A stretch of DNA of 64,000 nt from Pedosphaera parvula Ellin514 (GCF_000172555.1 NZ_ABOX02000017.1:1-64000); one strand, 5' to 3'; counted from the first letter of the stretch, positions 17,485 through 27,216 are shown. Numbers and translations: made by a program. Notes: a model not told the origin generated them from the sequence alone.

Positions 17485-18498
17485 TCATCCCGCCCCGGTG
17501 TTCCCTTTGCGAATAGTATATTCGGGATAGAGTCGCTCACGACAATCCGGACAGATCCCATGGGTAAATTCAGCCTGGGTATGCTTGGAAATATAAGTCT
17601 CCACCCTTTCCCAATACCCACGATCATCGCGAATCATCTTGCATGATGCACAAATCGGCAAAAGTCCTTTCAAGGTCTTGATATTCGTCAGCGCTTCTTT
17701 CAACTCCTCAATCAACCTCAACCGCTCCTTCTCCTCCCGCTTCCGCCGGGTAATGTCCCGCTCTATCGCCGAAACCCCAACCACCTCCCCTTTTCCGTTC
17801 TTGATGGCTGAAAGCGTCAGTGAAACATCGATTATGGCCCCATCCTTTCGCAGCCGTTGGGTTTGATAACGATCGATGTGCTCCCCATTTTTGATTCGCT
17901 GATAAAATTCCTTTAATTCTTCCGGGCGCTCCGGCGGAATCAACCGGGAGACCGAATGTCCCTTTACCTCATCCGCTGTATAGCCATAAATATGCTCGGC
18001 ACCTGTATTCCAACTGGTGATGATTCCTTCAAGAGTTTTCCCGATGATCGCATCTTCTGACGACTCCACGATGGCGGCCATATACGCCAGCATCTCCTCG
18101 GCTTTATGCCGTTCCTTGCGGTTTAACGCTTCACGGACTTCACGCTCAATGGCCGGCACCAGGCGAAAAAGCTTGTGTTTCAACACATAATCCTGCGCCC
18201 CCGCTTTCATCGCTTCAACCGCTGTCTCCTCCCCAATGGCTCCCGAAACAATGATCAGCGGAATATCCAGTCCCTTCTCCGAAATTAATCGCAACGCTTC
18301 AATGCTGCCAAAGCCCGGAATGACATGGTCACAAAGAACCACATCCCATTCCTGCAGGCTCAGCGCTGACCTCATCTCCACCACATTGTCAACGCGGTGA
18401 AATTGTGGCTCGAACCCTCCTCGTCTGAGCTCGAAAACCAATAACAGGGTATCGTCTTCGGAATCCTCAACGATCAATGCCCTCAACGGCTTTTTCAT
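17485..18498 (-). CDS. Response-regulator receiver plus PAS protein with C-terminal Cys motif
   Basis: A 337-residue cytoplasmic protein. Residues 1-125 form a CheY-like receiver (VEDSEDD, phospho-acceptor region VVLCDHVIPG, KHKLF). Residues about 135-260 form a PAS/PAC sensor domain (IVESSEDAIIGKTLEGIITSWN ... ERDITRRK). A short coiled segment and about 60 residues with four cysteines follow: PICASCKMIRDDRGYW and HGICPDCRERLYPEY. This CxxC...CxxC end occurs in many REC/PAS proteins and could bind a metal, but its role is not established. There is no kinase, GGDEF or DNA-binding domain, so the output is unclear. No partner kinase is adjacent. Confidence 0.85.
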   Translation of the reverse strand: MKKPLRALIVEDSEDDTLLLVFELRRGGFEPQFHRVDNVVEMRSALSLQEWDVVLCDHVIPGFGSIEALRLISEKGLDIPLIIVSGAIGEETAVEAMKAGAQDYVLKHKLFRLVPAIEREVREALNRKERHKAEEMLAYMAAIVESSEDAIIGKTLEGIITSWNTGAEHIYGYTADEVKGHSVSRLIPPERPEELKEFYQRIKNGEHIDRYQTQRLRKDGAIIDVSLTLSAIKNGKGEVVGVSAIERDITRRKREEKERLRLIEELKEALTNIKTLKGLLPICASCKMIRDDRGYWERVETYISKHTQAEFTHGICPDCRERLYPEYTIRKGNTGAG

Positions 18499-18730
18499 AC
18501 GTCTTTATTCAGACAAACAATGGTAATTGTTCAATGGGCAGAATACCCTAGTCTCAATGGTCTCAAATGACAAAAAATTGTTGTCCTACAAACCGCTCGT
18601 TCAAGCCAAGCTTAATCCGGGCCATTGTTCCGGCTTCAATTTCAAAAAAATTAATCCGCCGACAAACCCGAACAATTGTTATATTTGACCAGTTGTCAGA
18701 AGTTTAATTCATTACTTAAAAAGAAAATCG

Positions 18731-18910
18731 ATGCAAATATCCGAGTCCATTCAGTGTCCATTTTGTGGGCAGACTTTCGACCTCGTCATCGATACGAGCA
18801 TCCCATCGCAACAATTCACCACGGATTGCGAAGTCTGCTGTCGGCCATTTGAAGTGGTCGTGGAATGTGAACCCGGCGAAATTCTAAGCTTGGATGTGCT
18901 GGGGAATTAA
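18731..18910 (+). CDS. CPXCG-motif cysteine-rich mini-protein
   Basis: A 59-residue protein too short to attract notice in most gene scans. It contains CPFCG at residues 9-13 and a second pair, CEVC, at residues 33-36, followed by an acidic C-terminus. This matches the small 'CPXCG motif-containing cysteine-rich protein' family, a probable zinc ribbon of unknown function. It starts at ATG 18731 and ends with TAA; the TMEM14-like gene begins 21 nt later on the same strand, so the two may be co-transcribed. Confidence 0.85.
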   Translation: MQISESIQCPFCGQTFDLVIDTSIPSQQFTTDCEVCCRPFEVVVECEPGEILSLDVLGN

Positions 18911-18931
18911 GGGAAGGTTTCCTTCGATTTT

Positions 18932-19249
18932 ATGCAAATAACCACTCATCCTTCGAATATCGCTTATAACGTACTCTGGATTTATATCATCCTGCTTTTT
19001 GCCGGCGGCCTGGTTGGCTTCTTTAAAGCCGGCAGCAAGATGTCGCTGATTATGTCAGCTTCCTTTGCGGTGATTTTGATGCTCTGCCAGTTTGACTTGA
19101 TCTTCAAAGCCAACGTCGCAGATATGGTCCTCCTGTTCCTCCTGGTCTTTTTTACCGTGCGTCTCGCCAAATCCAAAAAGTTCATGCCTAACGGTCTCAT
19201 GACGGTGCTCACCTTCGCCGCCCTGATTCTCCGGCACATCCACTTTTGA
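18932..19249 (+). CDS. TMEM14-like small membrane protein
   Basis: A 105-residue protein with four hydrophobic helices and a GGLVGFFKAGSKMSLIMSAS segment, which is the glycine-rich 'GG..G..KAGS.PSL' pattern of the TMEM14/UPF0136 family. Bacterial members are inner-membrane proteins of unknown function. It lies just behind the CPXCG mini-gene and 48 bp before the hrpB start, so a small operon is possible. No strong ribosome-binding site is seen. Confidence 0.75.
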   Translation: MQITTHPSNIAYNVLWIYIILLFAGGLVGFFKAGSKMSLIMSASFAVILMLCQFDLIFKANVADMVLLFLLVFFTVRLAKSKKFMPNGLMTVLTFAALILRHIHF

Positions 19250-19297
19250 TTCCGTTCCAAAGCCGAACTAGGTTTGGTTACTTAGGGGTATTTAGCC

Positions 19298-21868
19298 GTG
19301 CACTCATCCCTGCCAATTTGGGAAATTCATTCCGCCATTGTCGATCAGCTCAGGACCGGCAACCGGCTCGTTTTGGTCGCGCCAACTGGCTCCGGCAAAA
19401 CCACCCAGGTGCCACAAATGGTTCTGGACGCAGGCTTGGCCGGCGACAAGAAGATCATTGTCCTGCAACCACGGCGCGTCGCCGCCCGCACCGTCGCTGC
19501 CCGCGTCGCCTGGGAACGCAAAGGCAAACTCGGCGATGAAGTCGGCTACCAAATCCGTTTTGACGATCACACCAGCCTCGGCACCCGCATCTGCTTTGTA
19601 ACTGAAGGTATTCTCCTGCGCTGGCTCCAGGAAAACCGCAACCTGCCCGACATCGGGATGATTCTTTTCGATGAATTTCACGAAAGAAATTTGCTTAGTG
19701 ACGTCGCCCTTGCCTTGGTGAAGCACCTGCAGGGTACCCAACGTCCCGATTTGAAAATGGTGGTCATGTCTGCCACTTTGGATGCCGAACCGGTTGCCGA
19801 CTACCTCTCAACGGACAAACAGCCCTGCCCGATTCTCATTTCTGAAGGCCAAAGCTTCCCCGTCGAAGTTCGCTACCTGATCAGCCACGACGAACGCCCC
19901 ATAACTGACCAGGCTGCCGAGGCCGTCGAAGCCATCGTAAATTCCGGCGAACCGGGAGACATCCTCGTTTTCATGCCTGGTGTGGGTGAAATCCATTCGA
20001 CGATCAACGCCTCTCGCTCGGTGCGCACCAATGAACGTCTTGCATTCATTCCCTTGCACGGCGAACTCCAACCGGAGGAACAAGACCTGGCGTTTGCTCC
20101 TAATCCTCTGCGTAAGGTGGTGGTCTCCACCAATGTTGCTGAGACCTCGGTAACCATTGATGGCATTCGTCACGTCGTCGATAGCGGCATAGCCCGCATC
20201 GCACGCTATGATTCTGAACGTGGCATTGGGACTCTCGGCATCGAGGAAATCAGCCGCGCCTCAGCCGATCAACGCAAAGGTCGCGCTGGTCGCACCGCCC
20301 CCGGCACTTGCCATCGGCTCTGGACTGAAAGCGGCCACCTCAATCGTCCCGAGCGCAACACGCCTGAAATTCAACGCAGCGACCTCGCCGAAGTGGTTCT
20401 GCTTCTCCATTCCTTGCACATCCGCAAGGCTGCGGCGTTCGATTGGCTCGATAAACCAGACGCCCAGGCAGTGGAGCGCGCTGAAAACCTCCTCCGCATG
20501 CTCGGAGCCCTCGATGAGTCCACCGGTGAATTAACCGATATCGGCCATCGCATGCGTCGACTTCCCATGCATCCGCGCTACTCCCGCATGCTCGTGGAAG
20601 CCGCCAAACTCGGCTCTGTCCGATCAGCAGGCTTATGCGCGGCTTTGGTGAGTGGCCGGGATCTGCTGCAACGCTTGCGGCGTGAAGACAAACATATTTC
20701 CGAAGCCCGCGAACTGTTTGAGGCCAGCCAGGAATCCGATTTCTTCACCCTGATGCGCGCCTACCAATTTGCGAAGAAGAATAATTTCGGCATCGAAACC
20801 TGTCGTCGCTACGGCATCAACGCCCAATCCGCCCGCCAGGTGGAACAGACATACGACCAGATTCTGCAGATTGCCGAACAACAGAAGCTGTTAAAACCTG
20901 ATGAGCAGTCTGACGACACCGCCCTGCTCCGCTGTATTATGGCCGGGTTTATTGATCAACTGTGCATCCGTCGTGATTCAGGCTCTTTGGAGTGCGATCT
21001 GACCGAAGGCCGCCACGGCACGTTGATGCGCGAAAGTGTGGTGCAAAATGCACCGCTCTTTGTGACAGCTTCCATTCGCGAAGTCCCGTCGCGCGGCTCA
21101 GAAAACCTCACTCTGCTCGGCCTGGCCAGCGCTGTAAAACGCGAGTGGATCGAACAAATGTTTCCCCAGCACATCAAGGTCCAAGTGGAACATCTCTTCG
21201 ATCGCACGCACAAGCGGGTCGCAGCGGTGAAACTGATTCGCTTTTGCGATTTGGTGATGGCGCATGAACATCAACGCGATCTCGACCCAACTGCTTCGGG
21301 CCGCAGTCTCGCCGATGCTTATCGCAAGGATTACTTCGAACTTCCCTTGTTTAATCACGAACTGAAACAGTTCATCGCGCGTGTGAACCTGGTGTGTGCC
21401 GTCCTGCCCGAACTCGAATTTCCGCCCTTCGATGAAAAAGCCATCACCGATTGCTTGAGTCGAGCCTTCGCGGGAATGTCATTGGTGAAGGAAGCTCAGG
21501 CCACCCATCTCAAGGAAGAGTTTTCAAGGCACTTGGCCAGGGAACAACTCGGTTGGCTTGATGAACTGGCTCCGCTGACCATTTCCTGGCCCGACGATCG
21601 TAAGCTCAAGTTGCAATATCCTGAGGAAGCCACCACCAAAGGCGGCGATCCAATCGCTCCCGAACTGCAGGTAAAACTGCACGAATGCTTTGCGCTGAAG
21701 GAACAGCCTCTTATCTGCGAAGGCAAACTGCCGGTCCGGCTTTGGCTCTGTGCACCGGATGGCAAACGCATCGAATCGACCTTGAATTGGCCGACGTTCA
21801 AGACCACCAGTTATCCAAAACTGAAATCGACGCTTCAGCAGAAATATCCGCGCGTAAACTGGCTTTAA
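19298..21868 (+). CDS. hrpB: ATP-dependent helicase HrpB
   Basis: An 856-residue DEAH/DExH-box helicase. Motifs in order are Walker A APTGSGKTTQ (28-37), RRVAAR, DEFH (125-128, motif II), SAT (motif III), GEI/VST in the second RecA domain, and QRKGRAGR (motif VI). The HrpB-specific C-terminal region ends in the YP..NWL signature. E. coli HrpB is about 820 residues, so the length is normal. HrpB is thought to unwind RNA, but its physiological role is poorly defined. A GTG start at 19298 is supported by AGGGG nine bases upstream and by the N-terminus entering the fold directly. First gene of a plus-strand run to 27216. Confidence 0.92.
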   Translation: MHSSLPIWEIHSAIVDQLRTGNRLVLVAPTGSGKTTQVPQMVLDAGLAGDKKIIVLQPRRVAARTVAARVAWERKGKLGDEVGYQIRFDDHTSLGTRICFVTEGILLRWLQENRNLPDIGMILFDEFHERNLLSDVALALVKHLQGTQRPDLKMVVMSATLDAEPVADYLSTDKQPCPILISEGQSFPVEVRYLISHDERPITDQAAEAVEAIVNSGEPGDILVFMPGVGEIHSTINASRSVRTNERLAFIPLHGELQPEEQDLAFAPNPLRKVVVSTNVAETSVTIDGIRHVVDSGIARIARYDSERGIGTLGIEEISRASADQRKGRAGRTAPGTCHRLWTESGHLNRPERNTPEIQRSDLAEVVLLLHSLHIRKAAAFDWLDKPDAQAVERAENLLRMLGALDESTGELTDIGHRMRRLPMHPRYSRMLVEAAKLGSVRSAGLCAALVSGRDLLQRLRREDKHISEARELFEASQESDFFTLMRAYQFAKKNNFGIETCRRYGINAQSARQVEQTYDQILQIAEQQKLLKPDEQSDDTALLRCIMAGFIDQLCIRRDSGSLECDLTEGRHGTLMRESVVQNAPLFVTASIREVPSRGSENLTLLGLASAVKREWIEQMFPQHIKVQVEHLFDRTHKRVAAVKLIRFCDLVMAHEHQRDLDPTASGRSLADAYRKDYFELPLFNHELKQFIARVNLVCAVLPELEFPPFDEKAITDCLSRAFAGMSLVKEAQATHLKEEFSRHLAREQLGWLDELAPLTISWPDDRKLKLQYPEEATTKGGDPIAPELQVKLHECFALKEQPLICEGKLPVRLWLCAPDGKRIESTLNWPTFKTTSYPKLKSTLQQKYPRVNWL

Positions 21869-21990
21869 CGGGGAAATCGGTTTACATCGTTAGGTTTCAA
21901 TCACCGTTTATCAATTTGACTTCCATCACGGGCACACCAACACGTTCGTTTTAAGTTGGCAGTAAGGGTTTCCTATGGCTACTTCTTCAT

Positions 21991-23598
21991 ATGAGCAAAG
22001 CATCGTCACAATTCGAGGGGCTTCTGGATGGATATTTTGAGAGGGTCTTGGAAGAGAACCCAACCTTTGCCGCCTACAGTGGCATTCAATCCAGCCGTGG
22101 CCGCCTGGGACGCGCCACTTTGGAGTTCGAAACCAGGCAGCAAAAGCACCGCCAAAAAGCTCTCCTCCAACTCAACACGCTCTCTCCCCGTGAATTGAGC
22201 AACGAACAACAACTGGATCGCTTGGCTCTCCGAAGCCAGTTGTTGCGTGAAACTGAAGATTTCGACCGCAAACGTCACACGCTCGATCCCAACGCGCTCG
22301 ATCACGTGCTCAATCTTCTGCTCCACGAATTGCAGCGCGGAGAGGACGAGCCCAAACGTGTCGCTCAAAATCTCCGTTCCATTCTCAAACAAACCCCTCG
22401 CTTTCTCAACGAATCCGCCAGTCTGATCGACCGCCCCGAACGAGTCTGGCGCAAGATCATGGAGCAAACCGTTGCGGGTTCACATTCGCTTTTCGAAGCC
22501 GTGGCTACGTTTCTCAAACGTGTCGAACCTCAGTCCAGCGACGGCCAACAAATTAAGGATGCCCAACGGGCTTTCTCAAAATATCACAAAAAGGTGATGT
22601 CGCGTCCGTTGGCCCCGGAAAGCTCGTTCTCCGTCGGAGCCCCCATCGTCCAACGCCGCATCCGCGACCAACTCGGTCTGGATTATTCCCTCGGCGAAAT
22701 CGAAGCCCTGGCTCTCTCGGAAGTAAATCGTATCGGCACCCTGCTCAAGCAGGCAGCAAGTAAATTTGGCAAAGGTAAAAGTCCGGAGCAGATTATCGAG
22801 AAAGCACGAGCCGAATGGAATCCTGGCGCAGACTTGCTCGGCTTCTACCGCAAGGAAACAAGCCGTGTCGCCAGCGCCTTCAAGTCCGCCAAAGCTGTCA
22901 CCTTCCCCCAAGGTGATGAATTGCAGGTGCGCCCCGTGCCTGAGTTCATGCGTCATTTGTTTCCCACCGCCGCCTACTCTTCTCCGGGTGCTTTCGAAAG
23001 GCGGCAACGTGGTATCTTCTGGGTGAACGATCTCAGCGTCACCAAGACAACCGAAGCCGAAAAGAAGGCTGAACGCCAACAACACTTCGGTCTCAGCCTC
23101 ACCTGTGCTCACGAAGCTTATCCCGGCCATCATTTGCAATTCGTCATCGCCAATCAACATCCGCGCAAATGGCGTCGCTTGTTTGCACATGCCGTCTTCT
23201 ATGAGGGCTGGACCCTCTGGTGCGAGCAAATGATGGTGGATTTGAAGATTGATCGCTCTCCCTGGCTTCAAGTTCAGCAATTGCACGATGCTCTCTGGCG
23301 CTGCCATCGTATTTTGGTGGACTTGCGTTTGCAAACCGGCCGTTACACCTACGAGAAGGCAGTCGCGCACATGATGAAAAATCTGGGCTTTACCCGCGCC
23401 CGTGCCGAAGCGGATGTGAACTGGTATACTGCCTCTCCCACGGTTCCCATGAGTTATTGGCTCGGTCGTCTCGAGAACGAACGACTGCGCCAACGTCTGA
23501 TGGTTGGCCGTGGCTGGAAGCTTCAAAAATTTAACGATTGGCTCATCAGCTTCGGCACCATTCCCCAAGCCTGGATTGAGAAATACGGGCTGGATTAA
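21991..23598 (+). CDS. DUF885-family putative metallopeptidase
   Basis: A 535-residue protein of the DUF885 family. The key motif HEAYPGHH (residues 374-381) resembles a gluzincin HExxH zinc site, with a downstream EGWTLWCEQMM that supplies a plausible third ligand. No signal peptide is visible, so it is likely cytoplasmic. The family is assumed to be peptidase-like, but substrates are largely unknown. It lies in a plus-strand cluster with two other peptidase-type genes (C39-like and M3), which fits a role in peptide turnover. ATG 21991 follows a 122-bp gap after hrpB. Confidence 0.85.
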   Translation: MSKASSQFEGLLDGYFERVLEENPTFAAYSGIQSSRGRLGRATLEFETRQQKHRQKALLQLNTLSPRELSNEQQLDRLALRSQLLRETEDFDRKRHTLDPNALDHVLNLLLHELQRGEDEPKRVAQNLRSILKQTPRFLNESASLIDRPERVWRKIMEQTVAGSHSLFEAVATFLKRVEPQSSDGQQIKDAQRAFSKYHKKVMSRPLAPESSFSVGAPIVQRRIRDQLGLDYSLGEIEALALSEVNRIGTLLKQAASKFGKGKSPEQIIEKARAEWNPGADLLGFYRKETSRVASAFKSAKAVTFPQGDELQVRPVPEFMRHLFPTAAYSSPGAFERRQRGIFWVNDLSVTKTTEAEKKAERQQHFGLSLTCAHEAYPGHHLQFVIANQHPRKWRRLFAHAVFYEGWTLWCEQMMVDLKIDRSPWLQVQQLHDALWRCHRILVDLRLQTGRYTYEKAVAHMMKNLGFTRARAEADVNWYTASPTVPMSYWLGRLENERLRQRLMVGRGWKLQKFNDWLISFGTIPQAWIEKYGLD

Positions 23599-23651
23599 AC
23601 CGTTGCATCATTTTTAAAACTGGCACGATCCAAGCTCAAAATGGTCTCAGT

Positions 23652-24464
23652 ATGAGTCCATGGCTTGAATCAAGCGGTGTAGCTCTACTGGCTGCGGGAG
23701 GAGTGCTCCTTGGCGCGTGGTTTTCACGCCTAAGAAAACCCTATTGGCTGTTCGGCTACTTCATTCCAATTTCTCTGATTTTTCTATATGCCCTTGCCAT
23801 CCGACACCCGGACCTCTCTTTCACGCCGCCCGTTTCGTGGATGATGCTTGGGCGAACCAAATTTGCCATGATCGGTTTTCTGGGTTCGATGGTGCTCACC
23901 ACCCCTTTGCTCAAACTTCCGAATTTAAGAGACAGAATCGCAGTGAGCCTCTTGATGGTTGGTGTGGTTGCGGGAACATCCGTCTGGCCCTTTCTTGCTC
24001 CCGCATTTAACCGTGAAGAATTGGCGAGTTTAAAAACACGCATTGATTCTGACGGCATCTGTCTGCAAACCACTAGCTATACGTGCGGACCAGCCTCGGC
24101 AGTCACCGCACTGCGCAGACTCGGCATTCAAGCAGAGGAAGGACAGCTTGCCCTGCTTGCGCATACCACCTCTGCAACCGGAACACCACCTGACGTCCTG
24201 GCTTTGGAATTGGAAAAGCAATACGCCTCCTCGGGATTGATATGCAAGTATGGCAGTTTCAAAAGTATCGCGGAATTGAAAGGGTGCGACCCGGCCATTG
24301 CGGTGGTCAAATTCAACATCGTGACCGATCATTACGTCACGGTTCTGGAGGTGAATGATAGGGAAGTTGTTGTGGGCGATCCTCTCAGTGGCATGGAAAA
24401 GCTCTCATACGAGGAATTCAAAGATAAGTGGCGTTTTGTCGGAATAATCTTGAAACGAAGGTAA
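23652..24464 (+). CDS. Membrane protein with C-terminal C39-like cysteine peptidase domain
   Basis: A 270-residue protein. The first half has about four membrane helices (roughly residues 7-24, 30-50, 65-88 and 95-118). The second half is a papain-like C39 domain with the catalytic cysteine in TTSYTCGPASA (Cys145), the histidine in TDHYVTV (His227) and the acid in VVGDPLSG. C39 domains usually cut double-glycine leaders of peptides during export, but here there is no ABC transporter, so it may process peptides at the membrane by itself or be a related hydrolase. It sits between two other peptidase genes. Confidence 0.8.
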   Translation: MSPWLESSGVALLAAGGVLLGAWFSRLRKPYWLFGYFIPISLIFLYALAIRHPDLSFTPPVSWMMLGRTKFAMIGFLGSMVLTTPLLKLPNLRDRIAVSLLMVGVVAGTSVWPFLAPAFNREELASLKTRIDSDGICLQTTSYTCGPASAVTALRRLGIQAEEGQLALLAHTTSATGTPPDVLALELEKQYASSGLICKYGSFKSIAELKGCDPAIAVVKFNIVTDHYVTVLEVNDREVVVGDPLSGMEKLSYEEFKDKWRFVGIILKRR

Positions 24465-24518
24465 ACCGGGACGCGAAAAAGCAGTTTTCATTCGCCGAAC
24501 TTGGTCTATCTTCCCGGT

Positions 24519-26249
24519 ATGAACTTGTTGCCATTTGAGAATTTGCCTGCTTACAAGCCGAGAAAATTCGTCCCTGCCAACGTTGACTGGAACGAATGGT
24601 CACAACTATCTCCTCTTTTCGATAAACTCGAAACCCGCGCCGCTGAAGCCAAGTCGCCTGCGGATTTGGAAAAATGGCTGCTCGATTGGAGTGAATTAAA
24701 TGCCGCCATTGATGAGGAAGGTTCCCGTCGTTATATTGCCATGACGTGCCACACGGACAATCCGGATGCGGAAAAGGCCTACCTCCATTTCGTCGAAAAG
24801 ATCGAACCTGAGTTGAAGCCACGACAATTTAAACTCTCACAACTTTTCATCGCTCATCCCAACCGGAAACAACTGCCCAAGGATCGCTACGAAGTCCTTG
24901 ACCGCGACACCAATCTGCACGTCGAACTCTTCCGTCAGGAAAATGTGCCACTCGAAACCGAAGAAGCACGCCTTGGCCAACAATATCAAAAACTCATCGG
25001 CTCGCTCACCGTCCAGTTCAAAGGTGAAGAAAAAACGCTCACCCAGATGGGCCGTTACCTGGAGGAGACAGATCGTCCGCTGCGTCAGGAGGTATGGGAA
25101 ATGGTGGCCAACCGCCGCCTTGAGGAAGCTGAAAAAATTGAGGACATCTTCGACCAACTCGTCAAGCTCCGCGAACAAATCGCCAAAAATGCCGGCTTCA
25201 AAAATTATCTTGAATACGCTTTCCGCGCTCGTGGCCGTTTCGATTACACCCCTGCCGACTGCGTGCAGTTCCATGATGCCATTGAGAAGGAAATCATGCC
25301 CGCCCTGCGCGAATTACAATCGGAGCGCAAAACTCAACTAGGCTTGAAATCGCTCCGGCCTTGGGATTTAGCGGTTGATCCGTTGAACCGCCCGCCTTTG
25401 CGACCATTCGAACAAGTCGATGGCATGGTTTCCAAAACCCAGGACATCTTCAACCAACTCGATAAAGGCCTGGCCAGCGAATTCAAGGAAATGCGCGATT
25501 TGCGCCTGCTCGACCTGGCCAATCGCAAAGGCAAGGCTCCCGGTGGCTACCAATCCACTCTTTCAGAGGCGCGACTTCCCTTTATTTTCATGAACGCCGT
25601 GGGTGTGCAACGCGATGTTGAAACGTTATTGCACGAAGCCGGTCATGCCTTTCATGCGCTCGCCACTCGTAAGGAAGATCTGCAGGCCTATCGTGGCGCG
25701 CCCATTGAGTTCTGTGAGGTCGCCTCCATGAGCATGGAGTTGTTGGGCAATGAGTTCATTGAGAACTTTTATGCTGCCCCGGAAGCAAAACGCGCCCGCA
25801 AGGATCACCTTGCTGGAATTATTAATATCTTTCCGTGGATTGCCACCGTCGATGCTTTCCAACACTGGATTTATTCGCACCCCGGCCACACCCGCCAGGA
25901 GCGTACGGCCGCTTGGCTCAAACTAATGGACCGTTTCGGTGGCGATGTGGACTGGACTGGCTACGAAAAAGCGCGCGCCAACTTGTGGCATCGCCAATTG
26001 CACATCTTTCTCCATCCATTCTACTACGTGGAATACGGCATCGCTCAACTTGGAGCGCTTCAGGTTTGGGCTAATTCGAAGCGCGAAAAAACCAAGGCTC
26101 TCGCTGACTATAAGAAAGGGCTTTCGTTGGGAGGATCACGACCGCTTCCTGAACTGTTCGCGGCGGCAGGTTGCCGTTTCGAGTTCACCCGTACCACCAT
26201 GAAACCATTGGTGGAGTTGGTGCGAACCGAGCTTGCCAAATTGAACTAA
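24519..26249 (+). CDS. M3-family oligoendopeptidase (thimet-like)
   Basis: A 576-residue cytoplasmic metallopeptidase. The zinc motif HEAGH lies at 372-376 (LLHEAGHAFHAL), followed by a glutamate in EFCEVASMSMELL about 25 residues on, as in clan MA(E). The N-terminal helical domain and the C-terminal YVEYGIAQLGALQVW motif match the oligoendopeptidase F/pz-peptidase group. It degrades short peptides. The open frame begins with TTG at 24501, but ATG 24519 (MNLLPFENLPAYKPRKF) is the likely start. 54 bp follow the C39-like gene. Confidence 0.88.
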   Translation: MNLLPFENLPAYKPRKFVPANVDWNEWSQLSPLFDKLETRAAEAKSPADLEKWLLDWSELNAAIDEEGSRRYIAMTCHTDNPDAEKAYLHFVEKIEPELKPRQFKLSQLFIAHPNRKQLPKDRYEVLDRDTNLHVELFRQENVPLETEEARLGQQYQKLIGSLTVQFKGEEKTLTQMGRYLEETDRPLRQEVWEMVANRRLEEAEKIEDIFDQLVKLREQIAKNAGFKNYLEYAFRARGRFDYTPADCVQFHDAIEKEIMPALRELQSERKTQLGLKSLRPWDLAVDPLNRPPLRPFEQVDGMVSKTQDIFNQLDKGLASEFKEMRDLRLLDLANRKGKAPGGYQSTLSEARLPFIFMNAVGVQRDVETLLHEAGHAFHALATRKEDLQAYRGAPIEFCEVASMSMELLGNEFIENFYAAPEAKRARKDHLAGIINIFPWIATVDAFQHWIYSHPGHTRQERTAAWLKLMDRFGGDVDWTGYEKARANLWHRQLHIFLHPFYYVEYGIAQLGALQVWANSKREKTKALADYKKGLSLGGSRPLPELFAAAGCRFEFTRTTMKPLVELVRTELAKLN

Positions 26250-26301
26250 ACCGCTTCGTGGGATAAGGGGCGGGAGCTTATCACTCCCGTCCAGAGGTAT
26301 T

Positions 26302-27216
26302 ATGAAAGTGCTCGTAACCGGTGCGTCAGGATTCGTGGGGCAGGAAGTTTTGGAAAAGCTGCATGCCGCTGGCCACCAATCCCGTATCCTCGCCCGGCAT
26401 CCCACTTCCATGCGCACCCGGACTCAAGCGTCAGAATTCGGAGCCGAAGTGCATGCTGGGGATATCCTCGACGTCGCCTCCCTGGCGCGCGGATTAAAGG
26501 GAATTGATGCCGTTATCCATCTGGTCGGCATTATCAGTGAGCTGGGCGAAAGCACATTCGAGAACATTCATATTCGTGGGGCCGAAAATGTTGTAGATGC
26601 TGCCAGGATTGCCGGCGTCCGAAGATTCGTGCACATGAGCGCGATGGGAACGCGTGCGAATGCCTCTTCCCGTTATCATAAAACCAAGTGGGCCGCTGAG
26701 GAATACGTTCGGAAAAGTGGACTGGATTACACCATCTTTCGCCCTTCGATTATTTACGGCCCGAAAGATCTCTTCGTAAACCTGTTCGCAAAAATATCCC
26801 AACTCTCGCCGATCATGCCCGTAATGGGCAACGGACAGTCCAAACTCCAACCGATTCCTGTCTCCGACGTGGCCACCTGTTTTGTCAAAGCTCTGACTGA
26901 ACCCGCCTCCCTTGGGCAGACTTATGAATTGGGCGGCCGGGACGTGCTCACGCTCGAACAGGTGATCGATGAAATTCTCCTCGCAACAAACCGCAGACGT
27001 TTGAAAGTCCACATCCCGTTGTCCATCGCACGATCTCAAGCAAGCCTGCTCGAATTTGCATATCCCAGGCTCCTGGGAAAAGCTCCACCCCTGAACCATG
27101 ATCAATTGATAATGCTCCAGGAAGACAATATCGGCGATTCCGAACCGGCGAACAAACTGTTCAGATTGCAGCCGATTTCCTTCCGGCAGGGAATTTCAGC
27201 TTATCTAAAAAAATAA
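26302..27216 (+). CDS. NAD(P)-dependent epimerase/dehydratase, NDUFA9-like
   Basis: A 304-residue atypical short-chain dehydrogenase. The Rossmann motif GASGFVGQ lies at residues 7-14. The usual Tyr-x-x-x-Lys is present as RYHKTKWAAEEYVRKSGLDYTIFRPS, in the form seen in complex-I NDUFA9-like and NmrA-like proteins. These bind NAD(P)H and act in quinone/lipid-linked or sugar pathways; the substrate is not evident. ATG 26302 has AGAGG at good spacing. A small hairpin (CGGGAG/CTCCCG, 26271-26289) lies in the leader just upstream. It ends three bases before a terminator hairpin facing the convergent regulator gene. Confidence 0.85.
   Translation: MKVLVTGASGFVGQEVLEKLHAAGHQSRILARHPTSMRTRTQASEFGAEVHAGDILDVASLARGLKGIDAVIHLVGIISELGESTFENIHIRGAENVVDAARIAGVRRFVHMSAMGTRANASSRYHKTKWAAEEYVRKSGLDYTIFRPSIIYGPKDLFVNLFAKISQLSPIMPVMGNGQSKLQPIPVSDVATCFVKALTEPASLGQTYELGGRDVLTLEQVIDEILLATNRRRLKVHIPLSIARSQASLLEFAYPRLLGKAPPLNHDQLIMLQEDNIGDSEPANKLFRLQPISFRQGISAYLKK

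Noticed and set aside
22576-23568. 330-codon minus-strand frame
   Set aside because: Shadow of the DUF885 gene; no motif.
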